The notes under the pieces were generated by a model that searched no databases, was not told the origin of the DNA, and saw nothing but the letters and a program-made list of their open reading frames with translations. A DNA stretch of 64,000 bases, taken from contig DATJHO010000088.1 in NCBI GenBank assembly GCA_035493835.1, positions 1 through 64,000 on the forward strand. The letters run 5' to 3'. A program made the translations under genes and the position numbers. This DNA comes from DASZTU01 sp035493835. GTDB lineage: Bacteria > Pseudomonadota > Alphaproteobacteria > Rhizobiales > Devosiaceae. Below, in pieces: positions 1-8,608 of the stretch. Each line of letters begins with the position of its first letter. Position 1 is the first letter of the stretch.

Positions 1-1098
1 GGGGAATTTCTCCGCCGCGCCTTCCTTCAGTGAAACGCCGATGCCCGGTTCGTCGCTGATCGTGAGGAAGCCCTCGCCGTCATGCTGGGCGGCGCCGGTC
101 AGGAAGCTGTCGGAGTCCGGGCGCTTGTCGGTAACGCCCCAGGTATCATTCGGGAATTCCTGCAGGATGAAGTTCGGCGCCGTCGCCGCGATCTGGAGGC
201 AGGCCGCGGTCGAAACCGCGCTCAGCGGATTGTGCGGCACGACCCCGGCATGGTGCGCCTCGGCAAGGGCCGCGATTTTCCGGGCGCCCGAGATGCCGCC
301 GACGATGCACACGTCCGGCCGCACCAGTTGCACGGCATTGCGGGCCAGCAACATCTGGAATTCCCACAGGGATGTCATGCGTTCGCCGGTCGCGATCGGG
401 ATACCGATCTTGTCGGCGACATAGGCCATTTCGTCGAAATTGTCCGGCGTGACCGGGTCTTCCATGAAGATAGGATAATAGGGCTCGATCGCCCGGCCGA
501 GCTGCACCGCCTCGTACGGCTTCAGCTGCCGGTGGATTTCGATGCAGAGGTCCATCTCCCGGCCGGCGATCTCGCGATACTGTCGCACAGTGTCGACGGC
601 GTCGCCGATGTGCTCGGCATGGGTCTGGAAGAACGGCAGGTCGCGCCGGCTGTCGAGGAAGGGCGTCAGGTGCCCGACGGCGGTGAAGCCCATCTTCTTG
701 GCGCCCTCGATGCCGGAGAACAGCTCCTCCTTTGTCTCGCCGAAGACGTGATAGTAGCAGCGCGCCTTCTCGCGCACCTTGCCGCCGAGCAGGGCGTGTA
801 CCGGCGCCTCGAAATGCTTGCCGGTGATATCCCAGAGCGCGATGTCGATGGCGCTGATGGCCGCCATCACGGCCGAGCCGCGGAAGTGCGCCCAGCGGTA
901 CATGTACTGCCAATGATGCTCGATCCGCAGCGGGTCCTGGCCGAGCAGGTACTCCTTGAAGCGCGTCACGGCGCCGGCCGTGGCCTCGTGAAAGCCCCAG
1001 GCGCCCCCCTCCCCCAAGCCGACAAGCCCGTTGTCCGTGCGGATTTCGACGAACAGATACTTGTCGATAAAGATGCTCTCGACACTTTCGATACGCAT
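1..1098 (-). CDS. Enolase-superfamily sugar-acid dehydratase, galactonate-dehydratase-like (3' end outside window)
   Basis: The frame is open for 366 codons from an ATG at 1098 to the window edge, so the C-terminus is cut off. An N-terminal capping domain (about residues 1-120) precedes a TIM-barrel with the superfamily's three metal-ligand positions: Glu187 in EIH (Asp in most members), Glu213 in MEDP and Glu239 in ATGER. His189 sits where D-galactonate dehydratase has a catalytic His, and a PHNPLS motif follows. Family members dehydrate sugar acids such as galactonate, gluconate or mannonate; which substrate is used here cannot be told. It is the last visible gene of a minus-strand operon after an ABC importer (47-bp gap), so the importer probably supplies its substrate. 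Mandelate-racemase-type activity is a less likely alternative. Confidence 0.88.
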   Translation of the reverse strand, partial: MRIESVESIFIDKYLFVEIRTDNGLVGLGEGGAWGFHEATAGAVTRFKEYLLGQDPLRIEHHWQYMYRWAHFRGSAVMAAISAIDIALWDITGKHFEAPVHALLGGKVREKARCYYHVFGETKEELFSGIEGAKKMGFTAVGHLTPFLDSRRDLPFFQTHAEHIGDAVDTVRQYREIAGREMDLCIEIHRQLKPYEAVQLGRAIEPYYPIFMEDPVTPDNFDEMAYVADKIGIPIATGERMTSLWEFQMLLARNAVQLVRPDVCIVGGISGARKIAALAEAHHAGVVPHNPLSAVSTAACLQIAATAPNFILQEFPNDTWGVTDKRPDSDSFLTGAAQHDGEGFLTISDEPGIGVSLKEGAAEKFP

Positions 1099-1144
1099 GA
1101 AATTCTCTTCCCTAGTTACTGCTGAACAAATTCCCGCGGTCCCG

Positions 1145-2227
1145 CTATGGCTCGGTGATCATGGTCACCGCCTCGGGGTCGATGCGGATGCGGATGGTTT
1201 CGCCCGGAGCGGGCGGGTGGCGGGCCGGCAGATCGGCGCGCAAGGTGACGCCGTCGAGCTGCAGGAGGCAATTGACGGTGGCGCCGAGGAAACTGACCGT
1301 GCGTACCTCGACATCGAAGAGGTTGACGCCAGTCGCCTCCGACGCGACGCGGACGACGCTCTCGGCGCGAATGCAGACCAGTACTTCGCCGCTATTGCGC
1401 GCCTGCTCCGGCCAGGAGAACCGGCCTTCAATGCTGATGCCGCCAATCCTGGCGAGCACGGCGGCGTTGCCGGCAACGCTCGCGATCTCGCCATCAAAAA
1501 TATTGGCGTTGCCGATGAACTCGGCGGCGAAGCGGCTGGCGGGCCGGTCATAGAGGTCGCGCGGCGAGCCCATCTGCACCAGTTGCCCCGCCTTCATCAG
1601 CAGGATGCGATCGCTCATCAGCATCGCTTCCGACTGATCATGGGTCACGTAGAGCGAGGTCTTGCCCAACCGGCGCTGAAGTTCGACGAGCTCGAACCGC
1701 ATGCGCTCCCGCAGGCCCGCATCGAGATTGCTGAGCGGCTCATCGAAAAGGAGCAGCCGCGGCGAGGTGACGATGGCGCGCGCCAGCGCCACGCGCTGCT
1801 GCTGGCCACCGCTCAGTTCGGTGCCGAAGCGGTGGGCGTAGCCCTCGAGCCCGACGGTTTGCAGCGCTTCGCCGACCTTGACCTGAATTGTCTCCGAAGG
1901 CTCGCGCCGGGTCCGCAAACCGTAGGCGACGTTCTCGAACACGCTCATGTGTGGCCAGACCGCGTAGGACTGGAACACCATGTTGATGTCGCGCTTTTCC
2001 GGCGGCACCTCGAGCCCGTCTTCGGCGACAAGGTCGCCGCCGATGCTGATGCGGCCGGCAGATGAGGCTTCAAGCCCGGCGATGCAGCGCAGCGTCGTGG
2101 TCTTGCCGCATCCGCTGGGGCCGAGGAGCGAGACGAACTCGCCTTCCTCGACATCGAAGGAGAGGTCTTTCACGGCGACCATCGCGCCATAGCTGACCTC
2201 AAGGTTTTCAACGCTTAGCTGTGCCAA
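1145..2227 (-). CDS. ABC importer ATPase, Fe/AEP/polyamine class
   Basis: This 360-residue nucleotide-binding subunit energises the permease encoded just upstream. Walker A (GPSGCGKTT) lies at residues 36-44, the signature LSGGQQQR at 138-145 and Walker B LLLFDEP at 158-164. A C-terminal TOBE-type region (from about 280) is typical of the PotA/FbpC/UgpC group. The start chosen is TTG at 2227, because AGGAGG lies 7 bases upstream and translation then begins directly at the ABC domain. An earlier in-frame start would add about 24 unlike residues running back into the permease gene. It is the third gene of the minus-strand importer operon, 25 bp after the permease. Confidence 0.93.
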   Translation of the reverse strand: MAQLSVENLEVSYGAMVAVKDLSFDVEEGEFVSLLGPSGCGKTTTLRCIAGLEASSAGRISIGGDLVAEDGLEVPPEKRDINMVFQSYAVWPHMSVFENVAYGLRTRREPSETIQVKVGEALQTVGLEGYAHRFGTELSGGQQQRVALARAIVTSPRLLLFDEPLSNLDAGLRERMRFELVELQRRLGKTSLYVTHDQSEAMLMSDRILLMKAGQLVQMGSPRDLYDRPASRFAAEFIGNANIFDGEIASVAGNAAVLARIGGISIEGRFSWPEQARNSGEVLVCIRAESVVRVASEATGVNLFDVEVRTVSFLGATVNCLLQLDGVTLRADLPARHPPAPGETIRIRIDPEAVTMITEP

Positions 2228-2252
2228 GGCACTCCTCCTAATATTCCGCGGC

Positions 2253-3992
2253 CTAGCCGTTCTGCGAAAGCTTGATGCGCAGGACGTAGCGACCTGCAAG
2301 GATGCCCAGGACGAGGATCGCCGTCTGCAGCAGGCCGATGATCGCGGCGTTCTGCACGTTGCCGAATTCGAGATAGTCCCACGACATCACCGACAGCACC
2401 TTGTTGCTGGCGGAGGAGAGCAGGATAGCTGCGCTGATCTCGCGCACCGAAAAGATGAAGATGAGGATCCACGCCGAAAGCACACCCGGCCGGATCAGCC
2501 TGAACGTCACCTGCCAGGCCGTGCGCCAGTGCGAGGCGCCGCAAAGCGCGGAGGCCTCCTCCAGCGACTTGTCGATCTGGATGAGCGAAGTGTCGATCAT
2601 CCGGTAGGCGAACGGCACGTAGGAGGCGACGAAGGCGATGATGAGGATCCAGATCGTCCCATAGGCGGGCGTCATCAGGTACGTCCAGAAGATGCCGGTG
2701 CCGAAGACGATACCGGGCACGGCGATCGGGAACATGGTGATGTAGTCGAGGATGCCGCCGCCCCGGACTTTAAGGCGCCGGATCGCATATGCGATCCAGA
2801 CAGCGAACATGATGCAGAGGGTCGGCGCGATTACCGCAATGATCAGCGTATTGACGATCGACTGGCTCACGGCCACCGAGCCGGCGACCGCCTTGAAGTT
2901 GTCGAGCGTCCAGGACGCCGCCGCAATCGACGACGAGGTGAAGCTGGTGAAGGCGACATAGAACAGGGCGAGGTATGGCAGGATGATCGCCAGGACCACA
3001 TAGGCGGCGATTAGCCCCACCGAGACGACGCGCAAGCCGCGCAGTTTTACGAAGCGCATGCGATAGCCGCGGGCCGTGACGGTCACGAAGCGGGTCGCGA
3101 CCTGCGAAGCAAAGCGGTAGAACGCTACGCCGATCAGCGAGATCCAGAACAGCATCGTGCCGATCGAAGCCGCCCGGGAGTAGTCGATCGGGTAGGTCGC
3201 CGTGGCGTGGTAGATATCGACCGCCATGAACGGCAGTGCCTGCGTGCCGCCAAGGGCCGCGGGGATCGAGAAGGTGCCGCAGGTCAGAACGAAGACGAAG
3301 AAGAAGGCGGAAACGATTGCCGGCCGCACCACCGGGAAGGTGATCTTGAGGGCAGTGCGGACGACCCCTGCCCCGCTCAGGTATGAAGCTTCCTCCATCG
3401 AGGGGTCCATGCCGCGCAGCGCCGCCGATACCGTCATATAGGCGTAGGGCACATTGTAGAGCACCATGATCAGGATCACGCCTGTCGAGGTGGTCACATT
3501 GATGATCGGCCCGGTGGCGCCGAAGAACTGATGCGCCAGCACGTTGAGCAGGCCGGCTCGCGGCGAGGCCAGGATCAGCCAGGCCAACGCCCCGACGAAG
3601 GGGGAAAGATAGAGTGGGGCGATGACGGAATTTTCCATCAGTCCCTTGGCCGGAATATCCGTGCGGGCGATCAGCCACGCCAGGGCGATGCCGACGACGC
3701 AGGCGAGCAGCGATACCAGCAGCGAGGCGCCGACGGTGATCCCGAGCGTCCTGAGGTAGGGCCAGGTGGTATAGACCGCCTGAAGGCTCCGCAGCGAGAA
3801 AGTCGAGTGCGGATCGACAAACGTGCCGCTCCGCACGGCGCCGATGAACATCAGCAAGATCGGCACCAGGACCAGAATGGTCAGGATGAGCCCAAGGACG
3901 ATCGGCAGGACAAAGCCCCTGCGCCGGCGCCTCAGCGGGGCAAAGCCGGTCCTAGGACCGCTTTGCGCCGCAGCCTGTACAATGGTTGACAT
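2253..3992 (-). CDS. ABC importer permease, two fused membrane domains (ThiP/FbpB type)
   Basis: This 579-residue inner-membrane protein carries two complete permease halves in one chain, as in iron(III), thiamine and 2-aminoethylphosphonate importers. Each half has about six hydrophobic segments and an EAA-type loop that contacts the ATPase: EEASYLSGAGVVRTALKI in the first half and EEASALCGASHWRTAWQV in the second. The ATG at 3992 is preferred, 11 bp after the binding-protein stop; an in-frame upstream start would overlap that gene. With its partners it forms a binding-protein-dependent importer. The downstream sugar-acid dehydratase suggests an organic anion rather than iron as substrate, but this is inference. 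Confidence 0.92.
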   Translation of the reverse strand: MSTIVQAAAQSGPRTGFAPLRRRRRGFVLPIVLGLILTILVLVPILLMFIGAVRSGTFVDPHSTFSLRSLQAVYTTWPYLRTLGITVGASLLVSLLACVVGIALAWLIARTDIPAKGLMENSVIAPLYLSPFVGALAWLILASPRAGLLNVLAHQFFGATGPIINVTTSTGVILIMVLYNVPYAYMTVSAALRGMDPSMEEASYLSGAGVVRTALKITFPVVRPAIVSAFFFVFVLTCGTFSIPAALGGTQALPFMAVDIYHATATYPIDYSRAASIGTMLFWISLIGVAFYRFASQVATRFVTVTARGYRMRFVKLRGLRVVSVGLIAAYVVLAIILPYLALFYVAFTSFTSSSIAAASWTLDNFKAVAGSVAVSQSIVNTLIIAVIAPTLCIMFAVWIAYAIRRLKVRGGGILDYITMFPIAVPGIVFGTGIFWTYLMTPAYGTIWILIIAFVASYVPFAYRMIDTSLIQIDKSLEEASALCGASHWRTAWQVTFRLIRPGVLSAWILIFIFSVREISAAILLSSASNKVLSVMSWDYLEFGNVQNAAIIGLLQTAILVLGILAGRYVLRIKLSQNG

Positions 3993-4003
3993 GTTGCTAG
4001 GTC

Positions 4004-5152
4004 TTAGCTGCGCCCGAAGATCTGGTTCCATTCGCCGATGATCGGCTTGGCCGGATCGACGTAGCCGGGGTCGCTCAGGTAATCGATGTAGAGGTCGGCC
4101 GGATCCTTGTACCAGTCTTCCTTGTACCAGTCGGATTTGGCCACCTTGCGCGGATCGACGGTGTCCTCGCGGGCCGAGGCGACGCCCGCGAGGGCGAACC
4201 AGGCCGCCTGCCCCTCATGGCTCATGGCCCATTCCTGGAAAAGCCGCGCCGCGTTGGGGTGCGTTGCCTTGGCCGAAATAGTCTGCACGGTGAGGTTCGC
4301 CGGTGTCGGGTCAGGAAATACCCAGCGGATCGGCGCGCCCTTGAGATACAGCCCACCCATGTCGCTTTGCGAGGCCTGGTCGACGAGCGCGAACTCGCCA
4401 GCGGCCAGCCGGTCATACATCGGCGATTTGCTCTCGTAGATCTGCGCGTTGAGGGCCGCCTGCTTGGTCACGAAATCCGGACCGAACATCGAGCGTTTGC
4501 CACCCAGGAACATGTATACATAGGAGTAGCTGCTGCCGCCCGAGGCGGGCGTCGAGGTCGCGAACCGCCCGCTCCAGCGTGGATCGGTCAGCACGTCCCA
4601 CTTGGCCGAGCGCAAGAGCTTGTCTTCCTCGGGCGAGACGCGTTGCGAATTCCAGGCGTACCCCATGGCGTTGACGAAGGCGGTGTACCAGACACCCTCC
4701 TTCTTCATCCCGGGACGAATGCCGGCGCCCGAGGCAGGCGTGTAATCGGCGATGAGCCCCTCAGCGTGAGCCGCCTCAATCAGTACGGTGTCGGTGATCT
4801 GGATGGCATCGGCGACGTGCTGCCCGACGCGCTCTTCGGTGAGCCAGCGCTCCCAGAGCGGATAGCTCGGGCCACGGACGTTCTGGGTTGGAATGCCGTA
4901 TTTCTTCGTGAAATTGGCCGTCCAGTTGGCCGTCAGGTCAATGGCGGTGGTGTGATAGAAGGTCAGCGTCCCCTCTGCCTTGGCGGCATTGACGAGGTCG
5001 GCGGACGGCTCCTCAGTCGCCGCCCGCGCCACGCTCGACAGCAGCGGCAGACCGCTCGCGGCAAGCCCCATGGCCGCGGCGCCCTTCAGCACGCTGCGGC
5101 GTGAAAGCCCCTGGGGCGCACTCTGCCCCGCCCTGGTCCTCTGAAAGTCCAT
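4004..5152 (-). CDS. ABC importer substrate-binding protein, Tat-exported (family 1/6 type)
   Basis: This is the periplasmic binding protein of the importer, 382 residues from the ATG at 5152. That ATG lies about 9 bases after a GAGGAG ribosome-binding site; an ATG three codons earlier sits too close to it. The N-terminus has a twin-arginine signal (SRRSVLKG) followed by a hydrophobic stretch ending ARA, so it is probably exported folded. The mature part begins with LVNAAKAEGTLTFYH, typical of iron/phosphonate-type extracellular binding proteins. It is the first gene of the operon and is divergent from the GntR regulator gene, so it is likely controlled from the intergenic palindrome at 5221-5238. 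Confidence 0.92.
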   Translation of the reverse strand: MDFQRTRAGQSAPQGLSRRSVLKGAAAMGLAASGLPLLSSVARAATEEPSADLVNAAKAEGTLTFYHTTAIDLTANWTANFTKKYGIPTQNVRGPSYPLWERWLTEERVGQHVADAIQITDTVLIEAAHAEGLIADYTPASGAGIRPGMKKEGVWYTAFVNAMGYAWNSQRVSPEEDKLLRSAKWDVLTDPRWSGRFATSTPASGGSSYSYVYMFLGGKRSMFGPDFVTKQAALNAQIYESKSPMYDRLAAGEFALVDQASQSDMGGLYLKGAPIRWVFPDPTPANLTVQTISAKATHPNAARLFQEWAMSHEGQAAWFALAGVASAREDTVDPRKVAKSDWYKEDWYKDPADLYIDYLSDPGYVDPAKPIIGEWNQIFGRS

Positions 5153-5220
5153 TGGCCACATCTCCTCTTTTATCGGGGGCATCCCGTCTCCCGCGAGTGC
5201 CCTCTTCACTTCCTACATTT

Positions 5221-5238
5221 GCGCAAATATATTTGCGC
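5221..5238. promoter_or_regulatory. Perfect 18-bp palindrome, probable GntR operator
   Basis: GCGCAAATATATTTGCGC reads identically on both strands. It lies midway between the divergent starts of the binding-protein gene (5152, minus) and the GntR gene (5287, plus). The octamer ATTTGCGC also occurs twice as a direct repeat (5217-5224 and 5231-5238). Position and symmetry suit a dimeric FCD-type GntR repressor; binding itself is inferred. Confidence 0.6.
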
Positions 5239-5286
5239 GTCAACAGTGGCGTAGCGCAGCGGTTTTGGTAAGGAGAGCCGACGGCC

Positions 5287-6009
5287 TTGAAGAATAGGAA
5301 AGAGATGCCCCGACCGGAGCCGGCCACAGCGCCACTGAACGAGCCCACCTACCTGCGGGTAAAACGGGCAATCATTGGGGATCTGGTGTCAGGCGAGTTC
5401 ACGCCGGGCATGCACATCACCATCGAGACTCTGACGGCCCGCTATGGAGTGAGCCACATGCCGATCCGCGAGGCGCTGCGGCAGCTCGAGGGCGAAGGCA
5501 TCCTTATTTCGCTGGCGCATCGAGGCTTCAGGATCGAGGCGATCACCGAGTCTTACATCCGCAACATTTACGACATCCGCGTCGGCATCGAATCCATGCT
5601 TGCGCACCGCGCGGTAGAGGCCGCGACGGACGAGCAGATCGTCGAGCTGCGCCAGATGCACGAGCACCTCTCGGTCCTGATCCGCTCGAGCAAGCCGCTG
5701 GTCGCGGGGCGCGAAAACAACGCTTTTCACAAGCACATGTACGAGATCGCCAACAACCGGGAGGCTGAACTCATCCTCGAGGGCCGCACGCGCGTCGTCC
5801 GGACCGTCGCCGACAGTCTCGGCGGCTACACGCCCGACATTTACGACCTGGTGATCGCCGAGCACGAGAAGATGATCCGTGCGTTCGAGAACCATGATCC
5901 GGAGGCAGCTGGCCAAGCCGTCTTCGACCACGTCAGTGCCGCCCGCGACCGCCTGCTTGGGCGCATGGCGGGTCGGGACGTTTTCAGCGACGGGCACGAC
6001 CGGCCGTAG
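5287..6009 (+). CDS. GntR-family transcriptional regulator, FadR/FCD subgroup
   Basis: This 240-residue regulator has an N-terminal winged helix (about 18-85, with VSHMPIREALRQLEGEGIL as recognition region). An all-helical FCD ligand domain (about 95-225) carries FHKHMYEI and the His of AEHEKMIRAF and FDHVSAA, the usual metal/ligand pocket residues. FCD regulators usually sense organic acids. The TTG start at 5287 has AAGGAG 11 bases upstream; an ATG at 5305, preceded by AGGAAAGAG, is a possible alternative. It is divergent from the importer/dehydratase operon, which is the likely target through the palindrome at 5221-5238, probably with autoregulation. Confidence 0.9.
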   Translation: MKNRKEMPRPEPATAPLNEPTYLRVKRAIIGDLVSGEFTPGMHITIETLTARYGVSHMPIREALRQLEGEGILISLAHRGFRIEAITESYIRNIYDIRVGIESMLAHRAVEAATDEQIVELRQMHEHLSVLIRSSKPLVAGRENNAFHKHMYEIANNREAELILEGRTRVVRTVADSLGGYTPDIYDLVIAEHEKMIRAFENHDPEAAGQAVFDHVSAARDRLLGRMAGRDVFSDGHDRP

Positions 6010-6263
6010 CTGGCGTGCCGTGCTCGAAGCGCGCGACATCGTCCCGTGCCTCCCAACCTCCTGCGACCGAGCGCCACGCTGCGCGCGGTGCAATTGATGC
6101 ACTTGGCCCCAATTGCGCCACAGCATCGGCCGGAAGTCTCGCAGCGCTACTAACATATTAGCTCCGACCCGCCCCCCTAAGTCACTTGGGGCATGGGAAA
6201 AGACGGCCGCCCGAGACCGGGCCGGCCCAAGCGTGCTCGCCATTTTCGTGACCAAACTGCGGC

Positions 6264-6293
6264 TTGACTCGACTGTCACAAACGGATCATATT
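6264..6293 (+). promoter_or_regulatory. Possible sigma-70 promoter of the amino-acid importer operon
   Basis: TTGACT at 6264-6269 is followed after 17-18 bases by TCATAT/CATATT at 6287-6293, about 65 bases upstream of the binding-protein ATG. The rest of the 350-base gap (6010-6359) shows no gene or recognisable RNA element. The -10 match is weak. Confidence 0.35.
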
Positions 6294-6359
6294 TTTGCCC
6301 ATGTCCGGCCAGTTGGATCGAAGTCCAAAATAGCGGACACTCAAACCAAGGGAACGAAA

Positions 6360-7193
6360 ATGGGGATAAAGGCAATTCTGAGCGGTCTTGCCGCGGCGGT
6401 CATCCTGGGTGCGGCGCCCGCCATGGCGGATTCCACGCTCGACCAGGTGCTGGCGCGCGGACAACTCATCGTGGGAACCGGCAGCACCAATGCGCCGTGG
6501 CACTTCAAGGATGCGGCGGGCAACCTTGAGGGCTTCGACATCGACATCAGCAGGATTATCGCCAAGGCGCTGTTCGATGATCCGTCGAAGGTCCAGTTCG
6601 TCGATCAGTCGTCGGACGCGCGCGTTCCCAACGTCGTGACCGGCAAGGTCGACATCACCTGCCAGTTCATGACCGTGACTGGCGCCCGCGCCCAGCAGGT
6701 GGCTTTCACCATTCCTTACTACCGTGAAGGCGTGGGCCTGCTGCTGCCGGCAAACAGCAAATACGCCGACTACGCGGCGCTCAAGGCCGCGGGCTCGGCC
6801 GTGCATGTCGCCGTGCTGCAGAACGTCTATGCCGAGGACCTCGTGCACCAGGCGCTGCCCCAAGCGGTGGTCGACCAGTACGACGAACAGGACCTGCTGT
6901 ATCAGGCGCTCGATGCCGGCCGTGACGATGTCGCGGCGACCGACGCATCGTCCGTCAAATGGCTCCTGGTTCAGCAGCCCGGCAAGTACAAGGACGGTGG
7001 CTACAACTGGAGCCCGCAGACCTATGCCTGCGCCGTCAAGCGCGGGGATCAGGACTGGCTGAACTTCGTCAACACGGCCCTGCACGAAGCCATGACGGGC
7101 GTCGAGTTCCCCACCTATTCCGCTTCGTTCAAGAAGTGGTTCGGTGTCGACCTCCCGCAGCCCAAGATCGGCTTCCCGGAAGAGTTCCAGTAA
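6360..7193 (+). CDS. Polar amino-acid ABC importer, periplasmic binding protein (SBP_bac_3)
   Basis: This 277-residue binding protein delivers its ligand to the two permeases downstream. A Sec signal peptide (hydrophobic 5-20, APAMA cleavage near 23) is followed by the family 3 core: LIVGTGSTNAPWHFKD, the GFDIDISR motif and VTGKVDITCQFMTVT. The ATG at 6360 is chosen for its AAGGGA site and because the signal peptide then starts properly. The family mostly binds polar or charged amino acids or opines; specificity cannot be read. It is the first gene of an operon that continues with RidA, IclR and a PLP enzyme. Confidence 0.93.
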   Translation: MGIKAILSGLAAAVILGAAPAMADSTLDQVLARGQLIVGTGSTNAPWHFKDAAGNLEGFDIDISRIIAKALFDDPSKVQFVDQSSDARVPNVVTGKVDITCQFMTVTGARAQQVAFTIPYYREGVGLLLPANSKYADYAALKAAGSAVHVAVLQNVYAEDLVHQALPQAVVDQYDEQDLLYQALDAGRDDVAATDASSVKWLLVQQPGKYKDGGYNWSPQTYACAVKRGDQDWLNFVNTALHEAMTGVEFPTYSASFKKWFGVDLPQPKIGFPEEFQ

Positions 7194-7204
7194 TCTGAAT
7201 TCAC

Positions 7205-7242
7205 GAGGAGGCGCCGGGCCGTCGTGTCCTAGGCGCCTCCTC
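7205..7242 (+). terminator. Intercistronic hairpin after the binding-protein gene
   Basis: GAGGAGGCGCC at 7205-7215 pairs perfectly (11 bp) with GGCGCCTCCTC at 7232-7242 around a 16-base loop. No U-tract follows, so it is better read as an mRNA-stabilising or partial termination element between binding protein and permease. Confidence 0.65.
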
Positions 7243-7267
7243 ACCTCATCCCTTATCCGGCTGATCC

Positions 7268-7930
7268 ATGGGCTACACCCTCAACTTCGCCGTTGTCTGG
7301 CGCAATTTCGATCTTCTCCTCGGTGGCTTGGGGCTCAGCCTCGGTCTGGCCTTCGTGTCGATCGTGATCGGGATTGCAATCGGGCTGTTCACGGCCTTCC
7401 TGCTCAATGCCAAGCGCTCGATCGCGCATGGCGCGGCGGTGGTCTACGTGGCGGCAATCCGCAATACGCCGATCCTGATCCTCATTCTCTTTACTTACTT
7501 CGCGCTGCCACAGATGGGCGTGCGGCTGGACAAGCTCCAATCCTTCATCTTTACCATGGCGATCTATGCCGGTGCTTATCTGGCGGAGGTGTTCCGCGGC
7601 GCGCTGCTCGGGGTGCCGAAAGGCCTGCGCGAGGCTGGCCTTGCGATCGGGCTGACCGAATTGCAGATCAAGAAATCGATCACCATCCCCATCATGGTTC
7701 GCAACGCCTTGCCGGCCCTGAGCAGCACCTTCATCTCGCTGTTCAAGGATACCTCGCTCGCAGCGACCATCGCGGTGCCGGAACTCACCTTCTATGCCCG
7801 TAAGATCAACAATGAGAGTTTTCGCGTGATCGAGACCTGGTCCGTCACCTGCCTGATCTATGTCGCCACCTGCGTGGTGCTCGCGGCTCTCCTGCGCCTG
7901 CTCGAGCGGCGCATGGCAATCCCGAGGTGA
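7268..7930 (+). CDS. Polar amino-acid ABC importer permease 1 (HisMQ type)
   Basis: This 220-residue inner-membrane subunit has about five hydrophobic segments and the HisMQ-class features: RNTPILILILFTYF in the middle and the EAA loop EAGLAIGLTELQIKKSI that docks on the ATPase. It follows the binding-protein gene after 74 bases containing a strong hairpin, and its stop overlaps the start of the second permease. With permease 2 it should form the heterodimeric channel of the importer. Confidence 0.93.
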   Translation: MGYTLNFAVVWRNFDLLLGGLGLSLGLAFVSIVIGIAIGLFTAFLLNAKRSIAHGAAVVYVAAIRNTPILILILFTYFALPQMGVRLDKLQSFIFTMAIYAGAYLAEVFRGALLGVPKGLREAGLAIGLTELQIKKSITIPIMVRNALPALSSTFISLFKDTSLAATIAVPELTFYARKINNESFRVIETWSVTCLIYVATCVVLAALLRLLERRMAIPR

Positions 7931-8598
7931 TGGCGATGAATCAGTCCTTCCTTGACGTGTTGTGGCTCGCGAGAATGCAGATCCTGCAGGGATTGGGCAT
8001 GACGCTCCTTATCTCTGCCCTAGCCATCGTCGTCGGAACCTTTGTGGGGGTATTCGTCGGCCTAGCCCTGACTTACGGCGCGACGCCACTGCGGTGGCTG
8101 TCCCGGATTTACACCGACTTCATCCGTGGCACGCCGGTCCTGGTCCTGATCCTCGCCAGCTACTACATTCTCGGCACCGTCGGCGTGCACCTTGATGCGT
8201 TCCAGGCAGGCGTTCTAGCCCTCGCCGTCTTCTGCTCCTCCCATATCGGGGAAATCGTTCGCGGCGCGCTGCAAACGATTCATCGCGGGCAAACCGAGGC
8301 AGCCAAGGCCATCGGGCTCACGTTCTCGCAAACCTTCCTCTATGTGCTGATGCCGCAGGCGGCCCGGCAGGCGATGCCGTCCTGGGTCAATACGGCGGCG
8401 GAGATCGTCAAGGCCTCGACGCTGCTCTCGGTCATCGGCGTTGCCGAGCTGCTGCTCACCAACCAGCAGATCATCGCCAGGACGTTCATGAGCCTGCCGT
8501 TCTACTTCTCCTGCGGCTTCCTCTATTTTCTCATCAATTTCGGTATCGAGCGGTTCGGAAAATATGTCGAACGCCGGCTCGCGATCTCTACAAACTGA
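7930..8598 (+). CDS. Polar amino-acid ABC importer permease 2 (HisMQ type)
   Basis: This 222-residue partner permease has the same topology, with RGTPVLVLILASYYIL and the EAA loop EAAKAIGLTFSQTFLYVL. The ATG at 7930 overlaps the preceding stop codon by one base (TGATG), implying translational coupling. A GTG one codon earlier and an ATG two codons later are also possible starts. It is followed 10 bases later by the ATPase gene. Confidence 0.92.
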   Translation: MAMNQSFLDVLWLARMQILQGLGMTLLISALAIVVGTFVGVFVGLALTYGATPLRWLSRIYTDFIRGTPVLVLILASYYILGTVGVHLDAFQAGVLALAVFCSSHIGEIVRGALQTIHRGQTEAAKAIGLTFSQTFLYVLMPQAARQAMPSWVNTAAEIVKASTLLSVIGVAELLLTNQQIIARTFMSLPFYFSCGFLYFLINFGIERFGKYVERRLAISTN

Positions 8599-8608
8599 AG
8601 GTTCGGTA

